A stretch of 21,409 bases of DNA from Collodictyon triciliatum (GCA_043381765.1 JBHJMP010000334.1:1-21409), one strand, 5' to 3'. Shown: positions 9,440 to 21,276, counted from the first letter of the stretch. Notes: generated by a model from the sequence alone, not told the origin. Program-made: numbers and translations.

Positions 9440-12400
9440 ATGTGTGGGATTCTGGCTGTGTTCTCCTCTCAAGAAGACCCCGGTGCATTCCGCAAGAAAC
9501 TCATCACGCTTTCTTCTCGGTAAGCAAATGTTTAATATTCTTTTGGACACACACCGTCTTCCTTTCGTCTAAAAAAAAAAAAGCAAAACACAACACACAA
9601 CAACAAAGAAACAAAAGAAACCAGGAAAATCGAAAACGAAAACAGAAGGGAAAATATTGAAAAAACCGAGCAGTTGATTAATTCAAGAAAAAGAAGAAAA
9701 AGAAGAAAAAGAAAAAGAAGAAAAAGAAGAGGAAGTCATGAACGCGGCTAGCGTCCTGGATATGTCCTTTTTCCTGGTTGACTGCGGCTGTCATAACCAC
9801 CGCCTTCCTCCTCATACAGTCTGCGCCACCGCGGACCCGACTGGTCGGGAGTTTACAATCACCGCAACAACTGGATCAGCCATGAGCGTCTCGCGATTGT
9901 GGATCTCGACAACGGAGCACAGCCTCTATTTAATGGAGAAGTATTGTTTTTTCTTCTTCTTTCACGTCTACCACTTATTTTTTTTTTAAGTTTTCTTTCT
10001 TTCTGATTGTTTTAAAATCTCAAATGCATACTTCGTTCCTGTCTCTACGAGCTATCTTTTCATCCGTGTGGCAACTCGCCCTTTTTTTTTTTTAACTTTA
10101 AACTTTTCGTTTGAACAATAAAACAGATGATTGATTTAGCACAAATTTATGAGTTAATGTGTTACTGTTGGATACTATGTCAATTTTATCTATTTTTATT
10201 CTTCCTCTCAGGACTGTCCTTCGAAGAACAAGATTGCTCTGGGCGTTAATGGCGAAATATACAACTACAAAGCACTTAATGCCAGTTTGAAGCAAAAGCA
10301 TACGTTCAGCACACATTCTGACTGCGAGCCAATTATCCATTTGGTAATGATGCCCATTCATACGATTGTAATTAAAAGAGAGTTCCTAGGCGCTTTTATC
10401 TGTTTTCCCTATACCAATGCCTTTCCAAACCTAAATAGCCACTTAAATCACACTCGTTAAGACGACCGCTATAGCTATACTCACACTTTTTTTTTATTTA
10501 TGTACACTTTTTTCTATCTTTTTATATTTTCTTTCATGTGTTTGAAGTATGAGGAAATTGGACTGGAGACTGCATCGAAGCTGGACGGTATCTTTTCTTT
10601 TGTCCTCTACGATGGAAAGACTTACTATGCGGCCCGCGACCCAATTGGCGTGACTCCTCTCTATATCGGTATTTTCCGAACAAATCCATTAGAAATGAAT
10701 GTACATCACCAAAAAAAAAAAACCCTATTCATGAAATATACTCTATTCTCCATTATCTGCCACGTAATAATACATATATATGCTATCATCACCATGACCA
10801 TTCCCAAAAAAAACATCAAAAAACAACTCATGTAACAAACCTTAAAAAATCACATTAAAAATAATACATAATTAAATTGATTATGGGGCTAACTCTGCAG
10901 GATATGGAAAAGATGGGTCTGTCTGGTTTGCTAGTGAGATGAAATGCCTCAAGGATGATTGTCTCAAGATCGAGGTCTTCCCACCAGGCCACTACTATAC
11001 CCCTGAGACCGGCTTTGTGCGCTACTACAATCCTGTCTGGTAATGCACAATCCTTTTCGCCATTCTTTATTATTGAACCAAATGCCTTACTTCACATCAT
11101 TTCACGTGAATAGTCTGCGTTTACCCATTTTATCTCCCGCAACTATAATTCCTTGACCCTGCTCGCATTTATTTGTTTACACATTCGAATACTCTGTAAA
11201 CTGATAATCCGCCACATGTTTTGGCTCAGGTGGAACCCAGAACACATTCCCACAGCAGAGACAAATTACGTGAAGCTCCGGGAAACTTTTGAAGCCTCTG
11301 TCGTCAGCCAACTTATGAGCGATGTAACAGATCCTGATTTACTAATTTCTTGATTTTCGAATTCACTCCAAATAACTCACAATCATAATCTTTGCATGAC
11401 GCACGGGAGTCGATGAATAATTATATATAATCTTATTATTGCATTTCAGTGAGTTTACATTTTTCTTTCATGAGGGGTTTGTGAGCTTTTATAATTGATA
11501 AAATAACCACGAAAGGTGCCTATGGGCGTACTTCTTTCTGGAGGCCTTGACTCCAGCCTGGTTTCAGCTATCGTAGCTCGACACGTGAAGGAGCTCCAGT
11601 GGCCCAGGTTTTCTTTTCTTTTCTTTTTTTTTTTTTTATTAAAAAAGTTCTCGATTGAACAACTGTCAAGGCAAGATATAACTGTTGAAAGAAATGTAAC
11701 AAAATAAAGAAGAGATCATCATATCTTATTCGTATTCAATTGCCCAACATTTATCAATGCTGTTAAACCACTTATACAGCCTCCATTCATTTTCTATTGG
11801 ACTTCGCGCTGATACACCAGACCTGAAAGCAGCCAGAAAAGTCGCAGAATTCCTCAAAACTCATCACCATGAGTATTACTTTACCGTTCAGGTATCTTGA
11901 TATGGTTCTACAATACTACAGTCGCATAAATATTTCATAAATGAAAAAAAAATATAATTTTCTTTCTTTCGTTTCTCGACATTCTTTCCTTCCTTCCCCT
12001 CCTTTTTTTTCCACTTAAGGGTTTCGAACAGAGACAAAAAAAGAAGAAAAGGAAATAAAATAACATAACATAAAATATAAATAAAAATTTGAAACCAAGC
12101 ATCCGATAAAAAAACATGTAATTTTTTTAACATTCCCATTTTATTTATACCCTAACCTTGAATCCTCTAGGATGGACTTGATGCCTTGAAAAGCGTTATC
12201 TGGCATTTGGAGAGCTATGATGTGACCACCATTCGCGCAAGTACCCCGATGTACTTCTTGGCTCGAAAAATCAAAGGTATTACAAATAATTTAATCACTA
12301 TTTCAATAGACAATACATCTGTTTGCGGTATGCATGTGTGTCGTTTCTTATAAGGTTTTCTTCTCCCAGCCATGGGTGTTAAAATGGTCCTTTCTGGCGA

Positions 12401-14102
12401 GGGTTCGGACGAAATATTCGGTGGGTATCTCTACTTCCACAACGCCCCATCTGCTGATGAGTTCCACAAGGAATGTGTTCGCCGAGTCAAGAACCTTCAC
12501 CTGTCTGATTGCTTGCGTGCAAACAAGGCCACCCAGGTCAAATATATATTCATCATTATCATTATAATCATAATCAAATGCCAGCTGTTAATCCATGCAT
12601 AATTCATTATGCCTCTAACTTGAAATAAAATAGGCTTGGGGAGTTGAGGCTCGAGTCCCGTTCTTGGACTTGAACTTCCTGGAGGTAGTTCTCCATGATT
12701 ATTCATATCCCTCGTCTCCCTTCTAGCTGAAAACCTCACTGCCATAACCGCTTTATTCCAGGATGTTTTGACGCAAAAATTTTCTCCTAAATACCCGCTC
12801 CTCTGATGGCGTATTTACTTTGCTTACTATAATTACAAAGGTTGCCATGAACACCAGGGCAGAAGACAAGCTATGCAGCAAGCAGAAGATCGAAAAATAC
12901 ATTTTGAGAAAGGTATGGATCCATTTTATCTGATTCGATGATGGCAAAATGTCCAAATGGACGCCATCCAAAGATGGCCAATCTTTTGAACAATACAAAT
13001 TTGTTGTCAACAACAACAAATAAATTTTAATACGGACAGAGATATATGAGATTAAGTTAGAAATAATAAATGATCCGAATATCCATAAATGAACACATTC
13101 AGGAAAATATATCATAAATACATGAGAATGCCAGAGTAATAATATTGAACAAACAAAACAACCGAAAATACTTTTTTTTTTTTAAAAAAAAAATTATTCA
13201 TATCCTCAACTTCATTCTGATGACAGGCATTCGAACGCCTCGAGGACCCGTATCTCCCTGAGGACATTCTTTGGCGCCAGAAGGAGCAGTTTTCCGATGG
13301 TGTGGGGTATTCATGGATTGACGGGCTCATTGCGTATGCCAACGAACAGGTATCACAGGAAGGAATACAAATGGATAATGCACATTGCCATATTTCCCCA
13401 GGATACCAATGATATCTTTTAAATTACCATCCATTATTACTCTGTTCATCTCTTCCTTTGATACCTTTCTGTGGGAATTCATGTTGAACTTTTCCAGGTC
13501 TCTGATGCGGAATTCAACGCTGCAGAATACCGTTTCCCATACAACACACCCGCCACGAAGGAGGCATATTATTACCGCACTCTGTTCTACCAATTATTCC
13601 CCGAGCCGACTTGTGGTATGCAACCTCTAAAAACACATGCTAGTTATGAGAAGATGCTCATGCTCGTAGATTTCAAGTAGACTATGAAAAATGTATAAGA
13701 AATGATATAAGAAAACTCCAATCTCATTCAACAATTCACTCCCCATTAGCCATGACTGTGATGGCCTGGGTTCCAACATGGGGTGCCAGCAAAGACCCAT
13801 CGGGCAGAGCACAGAAGGTTCACCAAATGACGATTTTGGATAACGTAAGTTTGGACAGTTATCGCCCCTTGGTGAAAGCTGCTGGCTATGTCCTATTTTT
13901 CACTATTTCCTTCCTCTCCCTATGAATCACCCTTTGCTGTTACTTTTTAATGGTGGTCAGCTTTGTGGATTCTTAATACTGGGCCATTCAAATGACAATT
14001 ACCGCTACCTTCGCATAGCTGAACCCTAATAATGCTTAGGGAAACGAGAGCGAGACTGAGTCGTCTGCTGCCAAGAAAACAAAACCGAACGTTCAAGAAT
14101 AA
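9440..14102 (+). CDS. ASNS: Asparagine synthetase (glutamine-hydrolysing)
   Basis: Sixteen exons: 9440-9519, 9820-9940, 10212-10343, 10548-10668, 10901-11039, 11230-11323, 11516-11607, 11780-11891, 12171-12276, 12370-12536, 12634-12684, 12841-12912, 13227-13349, 13498-13615, 13750-13844 and 14040-14102. They total 1686 bases, 561 residues and a stop, all in phase (E. coli AsnB has 554). The enzyme makes asparagine from aspartate, glutamine and ATP. The Ntn glutaminase domain begins MCGI, leaving Cys2 as N-terminal nucleophile. It has [11 protein letters not shown] (27-37), NGEIYN (80-85) and HSDCE (102-106). The synthetase domain has the PP-motif LSGGLDSS (236-243), [15 protein letters not shown] and [16 protein letters not shown] (341-356). 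[11 protein letters not shown] follows. Similarity is to the bacterial/plant AsnB type. The C-terminus ends [10 protein letters not shown] plus a short hydrophilic tail. All catalytic blocks are present, so the enzyme should be active in the cytosol. Confidence 0.97.
9685..9733. repeat. Purine-rich AAG/AAAAG run
   Basis: A run of AAGAAAAAG-type units in intron 1 of asparagine synthetase, ending about 85 bases before the exon 2 acceptor. It is purine-rich on the sense strand, so it is one of the exceptions to the pyrimidine bias of intronic repeats here. Confidence 0.85.
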
Positions 14103-14118
14103 AAAAAATCTTGTGAAG

Positions 14119-14124
14119 AATAAA
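14119..14124 (+). promoter_or_regulatory. Candidate poly(A) signal AATAAA
   Basis: AATAAA lies 16 bases past the asparagine synthetase stop codon, on its sense strand. The hexamer is common by chance in AT-rich DNA, so only the position argues for it. Confidence 0.4.
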
Positions 14125-14519
14125 CAGCAAATAACTGATTCTTTTTCATGAATTAAGTGGGTAAATATCGTAGCTTCAGGTTTCTATAAAGAAACCAACT
14201 TTATGTCCAAGACAAATGACAGTGTCTCAATACAAATTGTTAGAATCAGTATACTCCATGAGAGTCGATTTTAGAGAACAGATTAAAAAAAAAGAAAGGA
14301 GAGGGTAACCTTGGCGACGACTTTGGTCATATAATTCTTACTTTTCGCCTTAAGAAGGAGTCCATTCTCCGTTGAACAACTTGGAGACGATTTGATAAGA
14401 AAAAACAAACAAAACAACACTAAGAAAAAAACAAAAACATACGAACAACTAATTGAGCCCGACCCCAAAATTACAAGGTTCAGAAGAAGACTGAATTAGG
14501 AATACAGCAATGGAGGCGG
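14125..14519. other. Convergent intergenic region, ASNS to cyclase-like gene
   Basis: Both neighbouring genes end here. A segment at about 14300-14400 is less AT-rich and open on the minus strand (a KAKSKNYMTK-like translation ending in a GTAAGA that could be a donor). It matches no known family and is not called. It may be 3' untranslated sequence of the cyclase-like gene. Confidence 0.5.
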
Positions 14520-17500
14520 CTAGTAAAGGTAGCCCGCCCCCAACATATAGTCGAGACACTCAGCCGGCCCGAGTAATTTCATCAGCTCCTCCTTGCTCTC
14601 ATACCTCCTGGTTCATTTGTTCCATTTAAATACCCTTCAAAAATGTCTTGATATATTTGTAAATCTATGTCATGATTTGATTTGCTTCTCCATAATCGTG
14701 TTAATAAATAAAGAATAAATAAAGAATAAATAAAGAATAAATAAAGAATAAATAAAGAATAAATAAAGAATAAATAAAGAATATATGAATAACTGCATGG
14801 GTGAATAACTGGGCAAGTGGGTGAATGGATGCCTGGATAAATAGGGAAACGAATATAACAAAGTTAAAAGACAAGGATGGTGTCGATGAGTCTTACCTCC
14901 TCTCCCGCGCTGACGCCTCTCCTGTCAGTACCTCCATGGACACAACTCCAGCAACTATTCCGTACGTATCCCCGACGCGCTTGGACATGTTTGCAGAGCT
15001 ATCGTGGATTACTATAAGCTTTTCGATATTCTTTCCTTTTCATTTATTTATTTATTGCTATATTTTTTCTATCGGGTATCACTCATGCTCCCTCTGCACC
15101 AACTATGATTCTATATGCATTCTTTTGTGTGTTTGATTTTGTCTAGTGGTTACCTGCTCAGGCAACGGACAGCCTCAGCCACGTTGTTGTTTGCCGCATG
15201 CAGATAGCCTTCAAGTCGGGCTGTGTTGATTTTGTGGGAAGACCACGTATGGGATAGTCTTTTTGCATATTCTACAAGCTTTGTTATCTTCGGCATGGCG
15301 TAGCTTTTGTCTGGAACGAATGGGTCTTTCGCTTTGGAGCTCACTTTCAAGATGCGAATGCACACCTCCTTATGGGATGAGTAGATTCGACTTTTGGAGA
15401 TAGCGTCTCTCTTGATAGCTGCCCTTCGGTCTCCGAGGGTAAAGTTGAGGAGTAGCACAGCAGATATGGTAACAGCGAAAAACTGCTGATATGAGTGTGG
15501 GCGATGCAACTCTGTTATTGTGTCTGCAACCTGATGGTATGAACGATAAGTGGTATAGAATGAGTCGGATATTGGTGACTTCCTTTAAGGAATGGATTTA
15601 TACGACCATATTATTAAAATAAATGATCTATGAAAGGCTGAAAAAAAGAGTATAAAAGAGTATAAAAGAGTATAAAAGAGTATAAAAGAGTATAAAAGAG
15701 TATAAAAGAGTATAAAAGAGTATAAAAGAGTATAAAAGAGTATAAAAGAGTATAAAAGAGTATAAAAGAGTATAAAAGAGTATAAAAGAGTATAAAAGAG
15801 TATAAAAGAGTATAAAAGAGTATAAAAGAATACAAAAGAGTATAAAAGAATACAAAAGAATATAAAAGAATATAGAAGAATATAAAAGACTAAAAAAAGA
15901 CTAAAAAAGACTAAAAAAGACTAAAAAAAGACTAAAAAAGACTAAAAAAGACTAAAAAAAGACTAAAAAAGACTAAAAAAAGACTAAAAAAAGACTAAAA
16001 AAAGACTAAAAAAAGACTAAAAAAAGACTAAAAAAAGACTAAAAAAAGACTAAAAAAAGACTAAAAATAAAATGGTTGAATTATATGGTGTCATTGTTGT
16101 AGTTGCAATGGCAGGGTTGCCAAAGACGAAGGTTGGAGCCCATGTTATCCTTGCCTCGTATGTGTAAAGTGGATATCCTGATATCGCTGATATTGTGGTC
16201 AGCAGAAGACAGCTGTATATGACGTCCTCGGGCTTGTGGCCTGGGATGCTGTTCAGTGCAAGTTCGCATAGTCTGCATATATGTATGTGTTGTGAGTTTA
16301 TTCAAATCGCTCTATAGCTCGAAAGAATCGGAAAGCAAAAGAAAATCCTGGTTCATCAAGTGTCATGTATGTAGTGTCAATATCATCGATAATCATCCAT
16401 ACGGCACATATGTGCAGAGACGAATAGATGGACATCAACTTACTCATTGAAGATTTTATCGCGGTCGCCTATCCCAAAAAATAGATATTGCATCCCTGAA
16501 AATATCAGCAGATTGCCATAGTCTTGTAAGCTCTCAAGCCCAACCATCAGTTGGATAGCTCTTTGAGCGCTTTGGATTCCCAAGTTGATGGGCCCTGCTC
16601 TCGAGTGAATCCAGCCAACCGCCAAGCTTACTTGAGACTATGAGAGAATTTGGAAAACGGGGATGGAGTTGAGTGTTTGGCGATGCACACATAATAGAAT
16701 CTGGTTTATTGTGTATATATATAATGTCCAAATCAAAGGAAATATAAAGTGACCACAATCTTTGAATCGAATAAAGGAGAACAAAATATGAAGCAATCGG
16801 AACAAAAAAACACACCCCGAATATAGGATTGAGGCTAGCACTACTCATATTCCCACATGACGCACAAAAATCCAGAGCTATTTGGAATTGATTTGTCAAA
16901 ATAAGCATCCAAATGAGTTTTGTGATTGAATCTCCGATGTCTAGAGCCACGGTGACACTGTATGAAGTACGAGTATATTTACTGTGTTGCCACAACGACT
17001 GAATAGCACAAATGGATACAATACACTTGTGTATAGCGAAGAGTATCACAGTTGTGAAAGTAGCCTTACGCAGAAAACTGAGGCCTCGTCATAATTGACT
17101 GTAAATTCATGAGAACGAACCTATGAATTAATTCACCATTTTATAGCAGGACTTTAAATATTGAGGATGTAATACTTATTTTCAATTAGGGGAGTTACAT
17201 TACACATACACACATACAAAAAAAAAACCACAGGAAAAAAATGGTCTCACTCTGCATATCGATAGTGTGACGACGCAAGTAGCATCATCCCCATGCGAAC
17301 GATTGCATCAACCTCGATGTCCAGAAACTTTAAAGTCTTTGAGCCCTCGTAGGCTTGAATAATGCACGAGAGACAAAGCTCGTTCTCACGTAAGCTGGCA
17401 TACGAGTCAGCAAGCTGTATATATGACTTCAGCTTTATGTACGAGATGTTCGATTCGTCTGGAACGGAAAAAACCAATTCCACTGTGCGAGAAACCTCAG

Positions 17501-20500
17501 TGTTTGGGATATTTGATGGACTAGCTTGTGATATCGGCTGAAAGCCTCCTGCCCCTAGTGCGACTGCATTTTGCCCAAGTGGTACTATTTGACTTCGTCG
17601 TGGAGATGACATGAGTCGATGTCGTATATATCCTGGTATCATCTGAAGTTTTCTTTTGGTAACCATAGAGAACGCTTGTGACCGACCGAGTCGGAATGAG
17701 AATCCGTTGAGCTCCAGGCTTGATTTTATACAACTAGTAGATAAATTGTGATATCTATTTTGTAATTCATGCGAAAAGGGAGGAAAGTTGGACTTTTGTT
17801 CGCTTTGATGGCTTGGCGTTGCATGCAATATCTTTTCAAATAGCTGCTTGAAAATAACTTACTCTATCGACTTGTTGTACTCTTTTTGTATGTGATGCAA
17901 CATGCCTATTTGCCAATGAATTTGTGCAAGCCTGCGATTCTTATCATATCCCACATATGATTCGATGCACTTGGTGCAAAGGTCGAGCATCTGGTAGTAA
18001 ACATAAATAATTACCCATTAATATACAAACGCGACTGCTCCGTATGTATACGCTATCTCCATCCAGACACATGATTTATTATTCATAGTATACATTAAAG
18101 TGTAGATCAGAAAATCATTTCATGAATATGCATATGCTTCCAATTGTTTCATTAGACAAAGACATCAGGATGCTTTCAGGTATGTGGTTTCGACCTTGAT
18201 GGAATAGTCGATGTTGCCTTCTGATAGATTCTTGCGAGCGGATAGAAATGCAAAATCTAGTATAGTATATACATAACTATTAGTATCAGTGTCCTTATTA
18301 TTATCATTATAATGATGATTGTTATTCCTATTGATTGCAGCGGTCCCAGTTTTTTTGTGCCTTTGCATCTCTATCTCTCCCTCTCCCTCTCTCTCTCTCT
18401 CCCTTCCTATCTACATACAGCTATGAACACTCATTTGATATCACAATAGTACCCTGTGATTGCCTTACCAAATGCTTTGGAGTAGTTGATTCCAAGAAGA
18501 TAGTGATGTGCAATCACAGGTGCCAGTCCATCCAGCTTGTCAAGGTCCGTTGATTCTAGAAATCGTGCATAGTCCTCGTGTATTTTGCGCACCTGGCTCA
18601 GCGGTACCATCTTGTAGATGTTCTCTCGAAACATCTTGGACGCAAACATGTAGACTCTTGGGTCGTCCGATATCAGTCGAATCACGTTCTGCTCTTGACC
18701 AGCTCCGAGACTGTCTTTGATTCTGCCTTGGATGTTTTCGTTTTCACAAAGCTTGAGTATATCCCTCTCTGAAAAGTATATGCCTATGACGCTGTAAGTT
18801 GATTTTTGAGATGGGACACCATTTAATCCATACTGGGTACTTTGTGAAAGCGTTGGTTGTGTGTGTTGATGTGCTGCAAATTGTACGATATGAACCTTGC
18901 GACTTTCAGGATGTTGATGAAGCGAGTGCCCAGCTTGTCTACTTGCGAAGCGACCTTTGATTGTTTTTGATTTGATTATTAATTTACAAGCGAAGGAAAA
19001 TAAAGACTTTGTGACTTATGGAGATGCTGGATCGACCAATATGTGAGTTGTGTGCAAAATGCAACCAAAAAACTGAAACCAAGACCAATACTAATGACGA
19101 TGACGATGACGATGACAATGCCAAAACAAACATATGAACAATAATAACAACAATAATAACAACAATAATAATAACAATAATAATAACAATAATAATAACA
19201 ACAATAATCACAATAATAACAACAATCATAATACTAATATTAGTAATACTAGTATAACTGTGCCATCCTAAATAAAAAGGAATAATAATAAAGTTGTCTA
19301 AAACGGACACACAAATGTCTTAGAACAACTGAGCAATCCATAGCACATACAGTACACAAAAGTGAGACTTCATGCTTCATGTATCAGAGGTCTACACACC
19401 ATTCCTTCGATGTTCTCAGATGCTATGCTTTGTCTTCTCGACACCTTCTCTGACTTGGATGATTGCCTTATGAATTGATTACGATAATTCGACAATAGAG
19501 CGACGGTCTCTGGATATTACAAATCAAGATCGGATCAGAAAAGGTACGATGCTCTATCAATTATATATATATATTCTCTCGCCAATAGGATTTCTACATC
19601 GCAAAAGTCTATCTCACTCCGCCCTTTTCCCTGCTGCTTTCATTACCTTTGAGAAATCCGGGTGTCCCTTCTGTCTTCTGATAAAGTGCGTTGACAAGTC
19701 CTTCGTTCACGATGATTCCCCGACTTCGGGTTGTGATGTATTTCTCTGCCTCCTCTTTGGTAAACGGTGGAAGGTCTGTGCTTCGTACAAACGCAGATTC
19801 TCGAAAGAAACTTTGAATTATCCTGTCTTCATTTGTTGATTCGTTGAACGTGATGCATACAAAGATGTTATGGTGCATCGTGCACAGGTCTTGAATCAAG
19901 CTGCACGATTGCCGGTCCATTCTGTGCAATGAATTGTAATTGTCAATATCCGATTCATATTATACATGACACCATACCCCTCATCCTAAGCGAACATCTC
20001 TTTATACCATATGAAAACACACATATGGAGGCGATAATCATGATTAAGCTATTGCGCTTGTCGTATACCGCCCACAGACTCATCCCACCCCGATATTAAG
20101 TCGCTTTTGGCAATCTATCAAACACTGACCTGTCCAGATTCTCTACCAGAAGGAGCATTTTCCTGCCTTCACACCCAAAAGCAAGCAGCTGAAGAAGCTG
20201 GCTTTTGATGATTTTGTTGATGATGCGCTGGCTGCGGATTCCAGACACCTTCATGGCATCCAGGCTGATTCCCAGTATGGGATTGAGGAAGCAAAAGTAA
20301 GTGGGAATCGACTCCGCCTCACTGAGAGCAGTAGAGCCCACATGCGGATTCTCTTGAAGCTGCGGTGCGTTCGTAGGCTCGATGGAGTCGCCGGCGATAT
20401 CTTTTGCTCTTGACAGCATGGACATAACGAGGCTCTTGTAAATCTACAGGATATTCGATGGAAACTCAAGTTTGGCTGCCGAGGAGAAAAATGGAGAACA

Positions 20501-21043
20501 AATAAAGAACGAAAAAAGAGAGCTAAAATAGCACAAATCAAATCAATGAGAAAAAAAGTGCATATAGAAAGAAGGGAAAATAAAACGAACACAGCGACAC
20601 ATAATACATGAACTAAAATCATGCAAGAAATGGTACCAAACAGTATTAAAATATAGCACTCTGGACCAATATGAATCAAATATAAGCAATAAGTGTGTTT
20701 TTGTAGCTTTGATATGCCCCTAACATACACCGACGTACCAATGTCCTCTCTTCTTGACTAAAGTATGTCTCCACATGTATTATCTGGTCGAGGATATCTA
20801 CAATCGATGAATACGATATGTTTCCGGACGGGTCTGCCGAAGTCGACACAACTTCATACTCGAGCTTCCTGGCTGCCTCCACAACGACTGATGCCAGCGT
20901 CGACTTTCCGGTTCCGTGATTGCCGGTGATGAAGATGGTCTGCCGTTGTGCGCATACATAGTTGTGCATACGTATTTGTGTGATTATTTTGGACATTTGA
21001 TACAAGTCCATAATAACTTGGTGATGGGATTGGTAAAGGAGAG
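14520..21043 (-). CDS. Soluble-adenylyl-cyclase-like NTPase/TPR protein, 5' part missing
   Basis: Sixteen exons: 21043-20739, 20443-20130, 19921-19647, 19509-19400, 18954-18896, 18791-18469, 18256-18195, 17990-17863, 17733-17251, 17120-17070, 16957-16866, 16630-16444, 16272-16128, 15530-15154, 14998-14897 and 14607-14520. Together they give about 1,030 residues in phase. The NTPase domain has Walker A GNHGTGKST, then LLLVENLD at the Walker B position, and LYQKTEGTPGFLKE. A winged-helix-like block follows (LGTRFINILKVASVIGIYF...YARFLES...IAHHYL). The rest is helical, TPR-like sequence (LAQIHWQIGMLHHIQKEYNKSID; SAQRAIQLMVGLESLQDYGN). This order and length match the region after the cyclase domains of soluble adenylyl cyclase. 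Proteins with a kinase or no effector before the same module also exist, so cyclase activity is not shown. Uncertain points: the left limit of the first exon; the donor of exon 13 (16127, or the edge of the repeat near 16060); and the donor of exon 11, chosen as GTGCGT. The second of two adjacent acceptors for the last exon would remove one residue. Confidence 0.72.
14703..14782. repeat. 11-bp tandem repeat TAAATAAAGAA
   Basis: About seven copies of an 11-base unit, in the last intron of the cyclase-like gene (14608-14896). On the transcribed strand the unit reads TTCTTTATTTA. Confidence 0.9.
15648..15887. repeat. 10-bp tandem array GAGTATAAAA, 24 units
   Basis: Eighteen perfect copies (15648-15827) are followed by six diverged ones (GAATACAAAA, GAGTATAAAA, GAATACAAAA, GAATATAAAA, GAATATAGAA, GAATATAAAA). 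The array lies in the intron between exons 13 and 14 of the cyclase-like gene. The plus strand thus shows a TATAAAA every 10 bases. Long open frames through it (SFILFYTLLY repeated) are a by-product of the repeat. Confidence 0.97.
15889..16068. repeat. 10/11-bp tandem array GACTAAAAAA(A), 17 units
   Basis: Seventeen GACTA starts, spaced 10 or 11 bases apart because the A run varies. It directly abuts the GAGTATAAAA array and lies in the same intron. On the transcribed strand every unit reads as a T run followed by TAG, that is, like a polypyrimidine tract with a splice acceptor. Confidence 0.97.
18367..18410. repeat. CT-rich run
   Basis: A TCTCCC/CTCTCT run on the plus strand in the intron between the exons ending at 18469 and starting at 18256. 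It is purine-rich on the transcribed strand. Confidence 0.8.
19096..19245. repeat. GATGAC and AATAAC/AAC trinucleotide repeats
   Basis: A short GACGAT run (about 19096-19117) is followed by an irregular AATAATAACAAC run (about 19138-19245). Both are in the intron 18955-19399 of the cyclase-like gene. The transcribed strand reads GTTATT. Confidence 0.9.
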
Positions 21044-21221
21044 CTGTGAAAAATGCACCTTGGGTACAAGTCCATGTGTCTGTTTTCCATGACTGTGTCG
21101 GAATGCAAGAGAAGTGAGGTTAATAGAATGATACTTTTTTTCAGGTGCACAAATGGGTATGGGGCTAATATTATCCTTTTGGTATACTCGAATGTATCAA
21201 GGGTTCTGATAACTTGAAGAG
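21044..21221. other. Upstream part of the cyclase-like gene, unresolved
   Basis: This stretch precedes the first assigned exon. The minus strand stays open in the NTPase frame from about 21121, so the exon could begin further upstream, for example after a CACAG near 21090 instead of the TTTTTCACAG used here. The expected short motif before the Walker A domain could not be identified, so the boundary is left open. Confidence 0.45.
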
Positions 21222-21245
21222 AAAAAAAAGAGAGAGAGAGAGAAA

Positions 21246-21276
<31 letters not shown>

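Noticed and set aside
14283-14468. Possible further 3' exon of the cyclase-like gene
   Set aside because: The preceding exon ends in an in-frame TAG at 14520 and the translation here matches nothing known; more likely untranslated sequence.
15614-15855. Minus-strand open frames with a repeated SFILFYTLLY translation
   Set aside because: They only translate the 10-base GAGTATAAAA array in several frames; they lie inside an intron of the cyclase-like gene.
15648-16068. CRISPR-like appearance of regular repeats
   Set aside because: The units are head-to-tail with no unique spacers, in a spliced eukaryotic gene.
17735-17862. Coding sequence continuing through 17735-17862 (LFEKILHATPSHQ...)
   Set aside because: The exon ending at 17863 meets a TAA if not spliced. 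The acceptor before 17733 fits phase 2 and joins KSID to CIKSSLEL.
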